From an uncultured Actinomycetes bacterium (GTDB lineage: Bacteria; Actinomycetota; Thermoleophilia; Gaiellales; F1-60-MAGs149), in contig CAINDT010000344.1 of NCBI GenBank assembly GCA_903847495.1, positions 1 through 13,852 of the forward strand: a DNA stretch of 13,852 nucleotides, written 5' to 3'. Below, piece by piece: positions 6,312-13,307 of the stretch. The first letter of the stretch is position 1. Each line of letters opens with the position of its first letter. The notes beneath the pieces are model-generated. The model was not told the origin of the DNA, did not search any database, and saw only the letters and a list, made by a program, of their open reading frames with translations. A program made the translations under genes and the position numbers.

Positions 6312-6770
6312 CTACGCCGTCTCGTGCACCTCGACGGGCACGGCATCGACGACGGTGACCGGCAGTCCGAACTTCGCGACCGCATCCTCGGGCAGGTGTC
6401 GTTCGAACCACTCACGGTCGCTTGTCGGGTGCAGGACGATCACGAGCTCGTCGGGGTGGAACACCACAATCTCGTCCTCGAGCGCCTGCAGCGGACTCGA
6501 GTCGCCCGTGCCGCCGGTGACCTCGATGCCGTGACGGTAGAACGCGTCGATCGCCTCGGAGAGACGGTGCTCGGCTGCCGGGCGCGAGGCGTGCTCGTCG
6601 CCGAACAGGAAGTGGTTGAGGCGGCTGCCGACCAGCGGCGCGATCACGCGGATGCCGGTGTGCGCATGCCCGTGCGCTGAAAGCTCACGCACCACATGCT
6701 CGCCATCGCACTCGGCTGCCAGCAGTACGAGCACTCGGCGTTGTGCAGTGGAAGGGGTGTGTGCGTGCAT
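6312..6770 (-). CDS. Universal-stress-protein-like alpha/beta protein
   Basis: A 152-residue soluble protein. An initial strand RRVLVLLAAE (11-20) is followed by helix HVVRELSAHG, strand GIRVIAPLVGSR (39-50), a helix rich in alanine and charges (62-80), strand IEVTGGTGDSSPLQALEDE (82-100), then HPDELVIVLHP (105-115) and a last strand LPVTVVD (136-142). The order of strands and the 'GDSSPLQALEDEIVVFHPDELVIVLHP' type segment resemble small USP-fold proteins common in actinobacteria. The ATP-binding GxxGS/T motif of classical USPs is not seen, so nucleotide binding is doubtful. The start at 6770 has AAGGA (6780-6784) 9 nt upstream, and the longer in-frame extension is shadow sequence. It lies 103 bp downstream of the UbiA gene on the same strand and converges on the flavin-reductase gene with a 19-bp gap. 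Function unknown. Confidence 0.75.
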   Translation of the reverse strand: MHAHTPSTAQRRVLVLLAAECDGEHVVRELSAHGHAHTGIRVIAPLVGSRLNHFLFGDEHASRPAAEHRLSEAIDAFYRHGIEVTGGTGDSSPLQALEDEIVVFHPDELVIVLHPTSDREWFERHLPEDAVAKFGLPVTVVDAVPVEVHETA

Positions 6771-6804
6771 GGTGGGTGGTCCTTCGGTCGGAGATCCACG
6801 GCTC

Positions 6805-6810
6805 ACGCTA
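6805..6810 (-). promoter_or_regulatory. Possible -10 (TAGCGT) for the USP-like gene
   Basis: On the - strand TAGCGT (6810 down to 6805) fits TANNNT and has TTCGCC 17 nt upstream as a weak -35. It would give a leader of about 28 nt containing the AAGGA ribosome site at 6780-6784. The rest of the 103-bp gap (6771-6873) holds a short GC-rich inverted repeat just after the UbiA stop with no T-run, and nothing else recognisable. Confidence 0.3.
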
Positions 6811-6873
6811 GGACGCTGATGGTGCGTGGCGAATCGGGTTTTCCGCGCCCTCGTTGCGGGTCGCGGCCCCGCG

Positions 6874-7683
6874 TCAGAGCAGCGGTAGGAAGACGATGGC
6901 GGCGACGTCGATCGCCACGATCGCGAGCAGGCCGTTGAAGCTCGTCGCGCTGCCGGCACGCCGGGCCCCAAACGCAGCAGCCCCGACGAAGATGGCGGCG
7001 AGCGCGACGGCGACGAGGGGCGAGCGAGGCAGGGACGCGAGCGCGATCACGGCCGTGCCGAGCGCGAGGAGGAGCCAGCAGAGCCGCGTCGCCCGGCGGC
7101 TGCCAAGGCGTACGGCGAGCCCACCGAGCCCGGCGGCGCGATCGCTCTCGAGATCTGGCAGGGCGTTCGCGAGATGCGCGCTGATCGCCGCGAGGGCGAA
7201 GGCGACCACCATCCAGATGGGCGGCATCTCTCCGTCGAGCCCGAGCGATAGGAACAGCGGTGCCGAGCCGAACGCGACGGCGTACGGCAGCCACGACCAG
7301 ACCGTGCGCGAGAGGCGCAGGTTGTAGAGCCACGCCATCGCCAGCGCGAGCACGTGGAACGAGCCGCCGACGAGCCCCGCCACGAGCCAGCTGAGGACGA
7401 CGGCGGCCGCGAACGCGCCGATCGCCCCGATCCACAGGCCTCGCGGTGTGACGTCCCGCGCCACGGTGGGCTTGCCCGTCCGCCCGGCCTGCGCGTCGAT
7501 GCGGCTGTCGTGGGCGTCATTGCACCAGCCGACCGAGAGCTGCCCGAGCAGGATTGTCAGCGCCACGAGTGCGAGGTCGCCGCCGCGCCAGCCGAGGCTC
7601 CACGCGAACGCCGTCATGATCAGCGTGACGCCGACCGTCGGCGCCGTGTGGCAGGCCACGGCGTAGCCGCGGAGCCGTCTCAT
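6874..7683 (-). CDS. UbiA-family prenyltransferase
   Basis: A 269-residue polytopic membrane protein of the UbiA superfamily, which transfers isoprenoid chains from a prenyl diphosphate to an aromatic or other lipophilic acceptor, in quinone, haem, chlorophyll or lipid synthesis. The first Asp-rich motif is NDAHDSRID (N55, D56, D59, D63), followed by RTGKP (68-72). The second is LPDLESD, with D177 and D181. YNLRLSRT (120-127) matches the conserved YNxxLK-like segment. About eight hydrophobic helices fit the family. The frame starts at ATG 7683, 19 nt after the HyuB stop, with no clear Shine-Dalgarno. A TACATT hexamer (7700 down to 7695) could give a very short leader and hence independent transcription. 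It shares direction and close spacing with the hydantoinase operon, but no biochemical link is obvious. Acceptor not predictable; menaquinone-type or aromatic substrates are possible. Confidence 0.9.
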   Translation of the reverse strand: MRRLRGYAVACHTAPTVGVTLIMTAFAWSLGWRGGDLALVALTILLGQLSVGWCNDAHDSRIDAQAGRTGKPTVARDVTPRGLWIGAIGAFAAAVVLSWLVAGLVGGSFHVLALAMAWLYNLRLSRTVWSWLPYAVAFGSAPLFLSLGLDGEMPPIWMVVAFALAAISAHLANALPDLESDRAAGLGGLAVRLGSRRATRLCWLLLALGTAVIALASLPRSPLVAVALAAIFVGAAAFGARRAGSATSFNGLLAIVAIDVAAIVFLPLL

Positions 7684-7702
7684 CGGGTGTGGGGAATGTA
7701 CG

Positions 7703-9367
7703 TCACGGTGCGAGGCCGTCGGCGCGATCGCGCGCGGCGGCCTGTGCGTCGCGGTCGGCGGCTGGTCCGTAACCGCCGCCGCACGGTCCCATCAGGCAGA
7801 TGCGATCGCCGGCCTTCGCCTTGCGGTAGGGGAACTTGGAGTGCAGCTCCTGCTCGTCGGGACGCCCGCGGTTGAGGATCACGCGGCTCGGAGCGCCATC
7901 AGCGCCGCCGAAGAGCCCGGGCGGTGCCCAGACGGAGCCCTCGCCCTCGAGCGAGAAGCCCGTGTCGTCGAGGAACTCGATCTCGCGGATCGAGCCGAGC
8001 CCGCCGCGCCACTGCCCGGCACCGGCCTCGCCCTCGCGCAACTCGTACTGCGTGACGCGCAGCGGATAGTGCGACTCGATGTCCTCGACGGGGTTGTTGC
8101 GCGTGTTCGCGTACAGCGTGTCGACCGCATCCATGCCGTCCTTGCCGTGACGCGCGCCGTAGCTGCCCTCGTGGATGTCCATGTAGACCCAGTGCTCGCC
8201 GTCCCGGAACCCGGAGTACGAGACGATCCGCAGCGTGCCGGTGCCGGCGCTGACTGCGTCGGGCAGGATCGGCGCCAGCGCGCGCATCAGCGTGTCGGCG
8301 ACGAGGTTGCCGCCGGAGAACCGCGCGATCGTCGGTGCTGGGAAGGTGGGGTTGGCGAGGCAGCCCTCGGGCGCCGTGATCGTGATCGGGCGGAACAGCC
8401 CGGAGTTGGTCGGCACCGCGTCGTGCGTATCGGTGTCGAGCAGGATCGAGCGCAGTGCGACCCAGACGGCGAGATCGACCGTGCCGACGAACGGCATGTT
8501 GAGCGGCAGGTCGATCTGCGGCGAGGTACCGGCGAGGTCGACTGTGAGCTCGGAGCCGGCGATCGTGACGGCAACCTTGATGACGAGGTCCTTGTACGAC
8601 GGGTCCGGATGGTCCGGATAGCCGTCGAGCCGGCCCTCGGCCTCGTACGTGCCGTCGGGGAGGCGCTCGATCTCGCGCCGCATCATGCGTTCGGAGTAGT
8701 CCATCACGTCGGCGCAGGCCAGGCGGAAGGTGTCGACGCCGTAGCGCTCGATCAGCTCCTCGAGGCGGGCGGCGCCGATCTTGGCTGCCGTCACCTGAGC
8801 CTCCATGTCGCCGACCACGAGGTGCGGGGCGCGCACGTTGTCCTTGATCAGCTGCCAGAGCACGCCGTTCGGGCGTCCCTCGTCCTCAATCTTGAGAGCG
8901 TTGAAGTGCAGGCCCTCGGCGAAGGCGTCGCCGGCATCGACGATGCCGCAGGTGCCAGGGGAGAGGGCACCGAGGTCGAGGTGGTGCGCGGTCGTGCCCG
9001 AGAACCCGACCAGCTCGCCACCGTGGAAGACCGGCACGATGAACCCGACGTCGGGCTGGTGCGAGGCGCCGTAGTACGGATGGTTGTGGATGACGACGTC
9101 GCCGGGCCGCCACTCCTGCCCGGTCTCACGGAAACGCCGCTCGATGCCGCGCACGTAGCCGGGGATGGGGCCCGACTGGAGCGGCGTGGACTGCACCGAC
9201 TCGCACAGCTGATTGGCATCGACGTCGCAGAGCGCGCAGCCGAAGTCCTCCGACTCGCGGATGATCGACGAGTACGACATGCGGGCCAGCTTGTGGCCCA
9301 TCTCGACGGCGATCGAGTCGAGGCCGCCGGCGATGACGGCGGTGGTGACGGGGTCGAGACGGCTCAT
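7703..9367 (-). CDS. hyuB: Hydantoinase B / oxoprolinase HyuB-family subunit
   Basis: A 554-residue protein of the HyuB family, the usual partner of HyuA in ATP-dependent opening of hydantoins, N-methylhydantoin or 5-oxoproline, and in related carboxylases. The N terminus DPVTTAVIAGGLDSIAVEMG (5-24) and 'SIIRESEDFGCALCD' are typical. The central motif reads NHPYYGASHQPD (95-106), where many members have NDPYxGGTHLPD. AHHLDLGA follows at 127-134. Later family segments include NMPFVGTVDLAVW, FSGGNLVADTLMRA, and the C-terminal RGGLGSIREIEF with GGGYG near the end. The ATG at 9367 overlaps the HyuA stop by 4 nt and has GGAGG 7 nt upstream; longer in-frame extensions lie inside hyuA and are spurious. 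It is likely to form a complex with HyuA. The D-to-H change at 96 suggests a subfamily with a different site chemistry or substrate. Confidence 0.92.
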   Translation of the reverse strand: MSRLDPVTTAVIAGGLDSIAVEMGHKLARMSYSSIIRESEDFGCALCDVDANQLCESVQSTPLQSGPIPGYVRGIERRFRETGQEWRPGDVVIHNHPYYGASHQPDVGFIVPVFHGGELVGFSGTTAHHLDLGALSPGTCGIVDAGDAFAEGLHFNALKIEDEGRPNGVLWQLIKDNVRAPHLVVGDMEAQVTAAKIGAARLEELIERYGVDTFRLACADVMDYSERMMRREIERLPDGTYEAEGRLDGYPDHPDPSYKDLVIKVAVTIAGSELTVDLAGTSPQIDLPLNMPFVGTVDLAVWVALRSILLDTDTHDAVPTNSGLFRPITITAPEGCLANPTFPAPTIARFSGGNLVADTLMRALAPILPDAVSAGTGTLRIVSYSGFRDGEHWVYMDIHEGSYGARHGKDGMDAVDTLYANTRNNPVEDIESHYPLRVTQYELREGEAGAGQWRGGLGSIREIEFLDDTGFSLEGEGSVWAPPGLFGGADGAPSRVILNRGRPDEQELHSKFPYRKAKAGDRICLMGPCGGGYGPAADRDAQAAARDRADGLAP

Positions 9368-11430
9368 GCCGATGCCTCCCGGGTCAGGATCAGGTTGCCG
9401 GCGATATCCGCACAGCCGTTCCAGCCGGGTGGGATCACCGTGGTCGTATCGGCGTGCAGCACGATCGCCGGGCCGGCGAAAGGCTCGTCGAGCGGCAGCT
9501 TGGCCCGCTCGAGGAACGGGGTGGCGTGCTCGGCGAGTGCACCGTCGGCCGCGGGGAACAGGACGGCCTGCTCCGCCACCGTGGCCTCGGCCAGGGTCGC
9601 GGTCGTGACGGGAAGCGCGTCGACGGTCGGTCGACGGCCGACGGCGGTGACGCGCGCGTTGACGATCTCGATCGGATCGCCATGCGCCTTGCCGTACTCG
9701 CGGGTGTGCAGCTCGTGGAAGCCCGCGAGCGCGGGCTCGGCGAACGGCCCGTCCGCCAACGGCAGTCGCAGCTCGTAGCCCTGTCCGACGTAGCGGCAGT
9801 CGAGTGCTCGGGTGACCACGATGTCGCCGTCGGCGACGCCGTCCTCGTGCAGCCACGAGCGCAGCAGCCGCTCGATGTCCTCGAGCTCGCGATTGACGCG
9901 CTCGGCGTCGACTGCGCCCTCGACCATGAAGACCGTGCGCATCTGGTCGTACTTGAGGTCGCTCGTCAAGAGGCCGTTGGCCGACGTGATGCCCGGATAC
10001 GGGGGCACGAGGACCTCGGGGACGTTGAGCAGGTCTGCCACCTCTGCGGCGTGGAGCGGACCGGCACCACCGAACGCGACGAGCGCGAAGTCGCGCGGGT
10101 CGTGGCCCTTCTCGATGGTGCGCGAGCGGATCGCCCGCGCCATGTTGGCGTTGGCGATCGTGAGGATGCCCTGTGCCGTCGCGGCCTCGTCCATGCCGAG
10201 CTCGGCGGCGAGCGGCGCGATCGCGGCCTCCGCGGCCGCGCGGTCAAGGCGCATGCGGCCGCCGAGGAAGCGCTCCGCGTCGAGCCGGCCGAGCAGCAGA
10301 TGCGCGTCCGAGATCGTTGGCTCTGTGCCGCCGTGCCCGTAGCAGGCCGGACCCGGACGGGCCTTGGCGCTGCGTGGACCGACGCGGAAGGCGCCGCCCT
10401 CATCGACGTACGCGACGGAACCGCCACCGGCGCCGATCGCGTGCACGTCGAGCATCGGCACGAGCAGGGGGTAGCCGCCGACCCATGTGTCGCGGGCCGA
10501 GGCTTCCGCGACGCCGTGCTCGGTGACGATCCCGATGTCGGCGGAGGTACCGCCGACATCGAATGTGATCAGTCGCTCACGGCCGCTCAGCGCGCTCGTC
10601 CATTGGCCGCCGAGGATGCCCGCGGCAGGGCCGGACAGGAGCAGCGTCACGGGCCGCTCGGCCGCGGCGCGCACGCTCGCGACACCGCCGCTCGACATCA
10701 TCACGTGCAGGTCGCCCGTCACTCCGAGCTCGCGCAGGGCGCGGTCGAGGCGCTCGATGTAGTGGCCGGTCTTGGGGCCGATGAAGGCGTTCATCAGTGC
10801 GGTCGTGAAGCGCTCGAACTCGCGGAACTGGGGAACGATGTCGGCGCTCGCGGTGACGAACGCATCGGGCATCACCTCGCGCACGATCTCCGCGGCGCGG
10901 CGCTCGTGCGCGGGATTGAGATACGAGAAGAGGAAGCAGATCGCGACCGCCTCGACGCCCTCTGCGGCGAGCGCCTCGGCCGCGGCCCGCACCTCGTCCT
11001 CGGCCAGCGGGACGAGCACCTCGCCCGACGGCGGCACGATGCGCTCGGTCACGACATGGCGATGCGCGCGCTCGGCAAATGGCTGGGCCTGCCAGGGGAT
11101 GTCCTGGACGACCGAGTAGTGCTGCGGGCGCTGGTGGCGGCCGATGTGCGACACGTCGCGGAAACCGCGCGTCGTGATCATGCCCACACGGGCGCCATCG
11201 AACTCGAGCACCGCGTTTGTCGCCACGGTCGTGCCGTGGAACACGCCCGTGACGTCGCTCGGCTCGATGCCGCCGATTGCGCAGAGCTCACGGATGCCGT
11301 TGACCATCGCCTCGTCCGGCGCGGCCGGCGTGGAGGGGACCTTGTGCACGTGCACGCCGCCGGTTTCGGCGTCGAACAGCATCAGGTCGGTGAACGTGCC
11401 GCCGATGTCGACGCCGATGACGCGCGTCAT
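9364..11430 (-). CDS. hyuA: Hydantoinase A / oxoprolinase HyuA-family subunit
   Basis: A 688-residue ATP-binding subunit with the duplicated sugar-kinase/actin-like (ASKHA) fold of HyuA proteins, full length for the family. The first phosphate loop is VIGVDIGGTFTDL (4-16). HGTTVATNAVLE (65-76) is the family signature. SADIVPQFREFERFTTALMN spans 195-214. The second phosphate loop is FDVGGTSADIG (290-300), preceded by LSGPAAG (265-271) and followed by IGAGGGS (332-338). RTIEKGHDPRDFALVAFGGA and GPLH lie at 438-460. Together with HyuB it should couple ATP hydrolysis to opening or carboxylation of a cyclic amide or related substrate; the pair alone does not fix which. ATG at 11430 overlaps the racemase stop (ATGA) and AGGAG lies 8 nt upstream. 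A long in-frame extension into the racemase gene is a shadow. Acetone/acetophenone carboxylase function is less likely because no third subunit is present. Confidence 0.93.
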   Translation of the reverse strand: MTRVIGVDIGGTFTDLMLFDAETGGVHVHKVPSTPAAPDEAMVNGIRELCAIGGIEPSDVTGVFHGTTVATNAVLEFDGARVGMITTRGFRDVSHIGRHQRPQHYSVVQDIPWQAQPFAERAHRHVVTERIVPPSGEVLVPLAEDEVRAAAEALAAEGVEAVAICFLFSYLNPAHERRAAEIVREVMPDAFVTASADIVPQFREFERFTTALMNAFIGPKTGHYIERLDRALRELGVTGDLHVMMSSGGVASVRAAAERPVTLLLSGPAAGILGGQWTSALSGRERLITFDVGGTSADIGIVTEHGVAEASARDTWVGGYPLLVPMLDVHAIGAGGGSVAYVDEGGAFRVGPRSAKARPGPACYGHGGTEPTISDAHLLLGRLDAERFLGGRMRLDRAAAEAAIAPLAAELGMDEAATAQGILTIANANMARAIRSRTIEKGHDPRDFALVAFGGAGPLHAAEVADLLNVPEVLVPPYPGITSANGLLTSDLKYDQMRTVFMVEGAVDAERVNRELEDIERLLRSWLHEDGVADGDIVVTRALDCRYVGQGYELRLPLADGPFAEPALAGFHELHTREYGKAHGDPIEIVNARVTAVGRRPTVDALPVTTATLAEATVAEQAVLFPAADGALAEHATPFLERAKLPLDEPFAGPAIVLHADTTTVIPPGWNGCADIAGNLILTREASA

Positions 11431-12182
11431 GCGCCGCGCTCCTGGCGGGCGTAGGCGGCGATCAGCGTGCCGGGGCAGTTGACGAGCTCCTTCGGCTCGG
11501 GCGACAGGAACGCCTTCGTCTTCGACGTCGTGCGCCCGTAGGTGTGCAGGCCCTCGATCATCGTCACGGCGCAGCGAACACCGTCCAGCACCGGCACGCC
11601 GAGCTCCTCCTGCATCGTGTCGTCGATCGGACCGAGCCCGGCGCAGCCGAGCAGGATCGCCTCTGCGCCATCCTCGTCGATCGCCTTGCGCGCGTACTCG
11701 AGGATCAGGCGCTTGGTGCGCTCGATGTCCTGCTCGATCTCGAGGACGCTCAGTGGCGTGCAGCGGATGGATGCGCACTTCTCCGTCAGCCCGGCGCGGT
11801 GGACGGCGTCGGCGATGAACGGCTCGACACGGGGGATGACGGTGACGATCGACCAGCGGTGTGCGATCAGGCACGCGGTGTGCATGGCTGCTTCGGCAAT
11901 GCCGACGACGGGGACGTCGCTGATCTCGCGACACGCGTAGAGGCCGGGATCACCGAAGCACGCGATCACGTAGCCGTCGTACTGGCCCTGCGTCCGTGCG
12001 ACCGTCTCGAGCGTGTGGTACGCGGCGATCGTCTCGTCGGCGAAGCCCTCGATCGACCGCGGGCCGCCGTCCGGGCTCGTGCAGTCGATCTCCGTGGTGG
12101 GCGCGGCGACGGAGCGCGCGGCGTGGCCGATCTCATCGGTCATGGCCTGCGTGGTGTTGGGGTTGATGACAAGGATGCGCAT
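11427..12182 (-). CDS. Asp/Glu/hydantoin racemase family protein
   Basis: A 251-residue cofactor-independent racemase of the Asp/Glu/hydantoin racemase superfamily. The start MRILVINPNTT and the GPRSIEG (40-46) segment are characteristic of hydantoin racemases. The two catalytic cysteines for two-base proton transfer are C75 in YVIACFGDPGL and C180 in LLGCAGLGPID, both in place, at spacing matching known hydantoin racemases. Length is usual for the family. Expected role: interconvert D and L forms of a 5-substituted hydantoin or a related alpha-acid so that a stereoselective hydrolase can use both. Relatives with the same fold include maleate isomerase and arylmalonate decarboxylase, but the N-terminal motif favours the hydantoin group. 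It begins one nt after the cupin stop (TGACATG) with AAGGA 7 nt before the ATG, and overlaps hyuA by 4 nt. Confidence 0.9.
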   Translation of the reverse strand: MRILVINPNTTQAMTDEIGHAARSVAAPTTEIDCTSPDGGPRSIEGFADETIAAYHTLETVARTQGQYDGYVIACFGDPGLYACREISDVPVVGIAEAAMHTACLIAHRWSIVTVIPRVEPFIADAVHRAGLTEKCASIRCTPLSVLEIEQDIERTKRLILEYARKAIDEDGAEAILLGCAGLGPIDDTMQEELGVPVLDGVRCAVTMIEGLHTYGRTTSKTKAFLSPEPKELVNCPGTLIAAYARQERGA

Positions 12183-12183
12183 G

Positions 12184-12498
12184 TCAGGGTCCTTCGTTAC
12201 GGTCGAACTGGATCAGCGTGCACTCTTGGAGGCATTCGGCATCGTGGCCGGGCGGCAGGGCGAACGCCTGGCCGCCCTCGACGAGCACCTCCGCGCCGTC
12301 GGGCCACCACACGCGCAGGCGGCCGGAGACGCAGTAGCCGACGTGCGAAAGCAGGCACGGCTCAGGATCGTGGTCGGCGTGCCGCCAGCCGGTGGGGTAC
12401 ACGGCGCGCGTGACGGTCACGTCGCCGAGTCGCGTGGCCTCTTTGCGAACCCCTGCGACCTCGATCGGGTCGCCGAGTGCGGTGGCGGTCGGCTGCAC
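12184..12498 (-). CDS. Small cupin-domain protein
   Basis: A 104-residue single-domain cupin. Cupin motif 1 is WRHADHDPEPCLLSHVGYCV then SG (38-59), with H40, H43 and E46 as likely metal ligands and H52 beside them. Motif 2 is GGQAFALPPGHDAE (75-88) with H85. The start is a GTG at 12498 whose first base follows within the stop of the upstream gene (TAGTG, one shared base); GGAGG lies 4 nt before it. A longer in-frame reading upstream lies entirely within the creatininase gene and is not a gene. Small cupins in catabolic operons may bind a metal and act as isomerases, dioxygenases or ligand sensors; none can be chosen here. Its place inside a tightly coupled hydrolase operon suggests that it acts on the same pathway. 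Confidence 0.85.
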   Translation of the reverse strand: MQPTATALGDPIEVAGVRKEATRLGDVTVTRAVYPTGWRHADHDPEPCLLSHVGYCVSGRLRVWWPDGAEVLVEGGQAFALPPGHDAECLQECTLIQFDRNEGP

Positions 12499-13307
12499 TA
12501 CGCCTCCGGTGCGGTTTCGGACATGTCGCGGACCACCGTGACAAGGCGCGGCACGAACGCGTCGATGATCCGCTGGCCAAGCTCGGGGGTGGCGCGACGG
12601 GCGTCGCCGACCACGCCGGACTCGGTGATGTCGCGGAGCATGTCCATCGGCACGGTCACGCCCGGGCCCTTGGGGACGAGGCTGTACTTGCCGAGCGACG
12701 ACCACGTGTGGCCGGCCTCCTTCACCGCATCGCCCCGGTCCCAGGCCTCGATCGTCGCCTCGTCCATCAGCACGCGCTGGCCGACGGCGAGCGCGAGCGA
12801 TGTCTCCGCCTCCTCGGCGTGGATGCCCGGACCCTCGACCGTGCCGACGACGTCGCCGGCGAGCTCCCACCACTGGGCGAGGAAGACGCGGCGGCCGGTC
12901 TGCTCGAGGTAGTAGTTGACCGCGACCGTCAGCGCCGCGACGTTGCCGCCATGGCCGTTCAGGGCGATCACGTTGCGGATGCCGTGATGGTGCAGCGACT
13001 CCACGACCTCCTTGAAGACCTCGAGGAAGGTCGGCGTGGAGAGACGCATCGAGCCGGGGAACTGCATGTGGTACCAGGACAGCGTCACGTTCAACGTCGG
13101 GGCGACGAGCACGCTGAGCCCATCGGCCTCGGCCTGCGCGGCCACGCGCTCAGCCAGGCTCCGCGCGATGACGCAGTCCGTATCGAGCGGCATGTGCGGG
13201 CCGTGCTGCTCGGTCGTGCCGATCGGCAGGATCACGGCGTCGACGCCGGCCGCGAGCCGCGCCTCGACCTCCTTCCACGTCATCCGCTCCATCAGGTGCT
13301 CGGTCAT
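12498..13307 (-). CDS. Creatininase-family amidohydrolase
   Basis: A 269-residue cytosolic metal-dependent amidohydrolase of the creatininase family. The metal-site motif is LPIGTTEQHGPHMPLDTD (27-44) with E33, H35 and D44. NGHGGN follows at 117-122 with H119, and the last motif is GIHAEEAETS (161-170) with H163 and E168. All ligand positions expected from creatininase are filled. Family members hydrolyse linear or cyclic C-N amide bonds: creatinine to creatine, formamidopyrimidines, and ketose/inosose rings. Creatinine itself is possible but there is no creatinase or sarcosine oxidase in the window to support it. The ATG at 13307 overlaps the stop of the cyclase gene by one base (TGATG), and GAGG lies 7 nt upstream. 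It overlaps the following cupin gene by one base. Confidence 0.92.
   Translation of the reverse strand: MTEHLMERMTWKEVEARLAAGVDAVILPIGTTEQHGPHMPLDTDCVIARSLAERVAAQAEADGLSVLVAPTLNVTLSWYHMQFPGSMRLSTPTFLEVFKEVVESLHHHGIRNVIALNGHGGNVAALTVAVNYYLEQTGRRVFLAQWWELAGDVVGTVEGPGIHAEEAETSLALAVGQRVLMDEATIEAWDRGDAVKEAGHTWSSLGKYSLVPKGPGVTVPMDMLRDITESGVVGDARRATPELGQRIIDAFVPRLVTVVRDMSETAPEA

Noticed and set aside
7841..9778. Long + strand frames opposite hyuB and hyuA
   Set aside because: They are antisense shadows typical of GC-rich coding DNA, rich in Arg, Ala and Val with no family motifs, while the - strand genes carry complete signatures.
12499..12873. Longer upstream start for the cupin frame
   Set aside because: It is wholly inside the creatininase gene and low-complexity Arg-rich; the GTG at 12498 has GGAGG at a good distance and gives a normal small cupin.
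12498..13307. Calling the locus a creatinine degradation operon
   Set aside because: The creatininase family acts on many amides, and no creatinase, sarcosine oxidase or carbamoylsarcosine amidase is visible.
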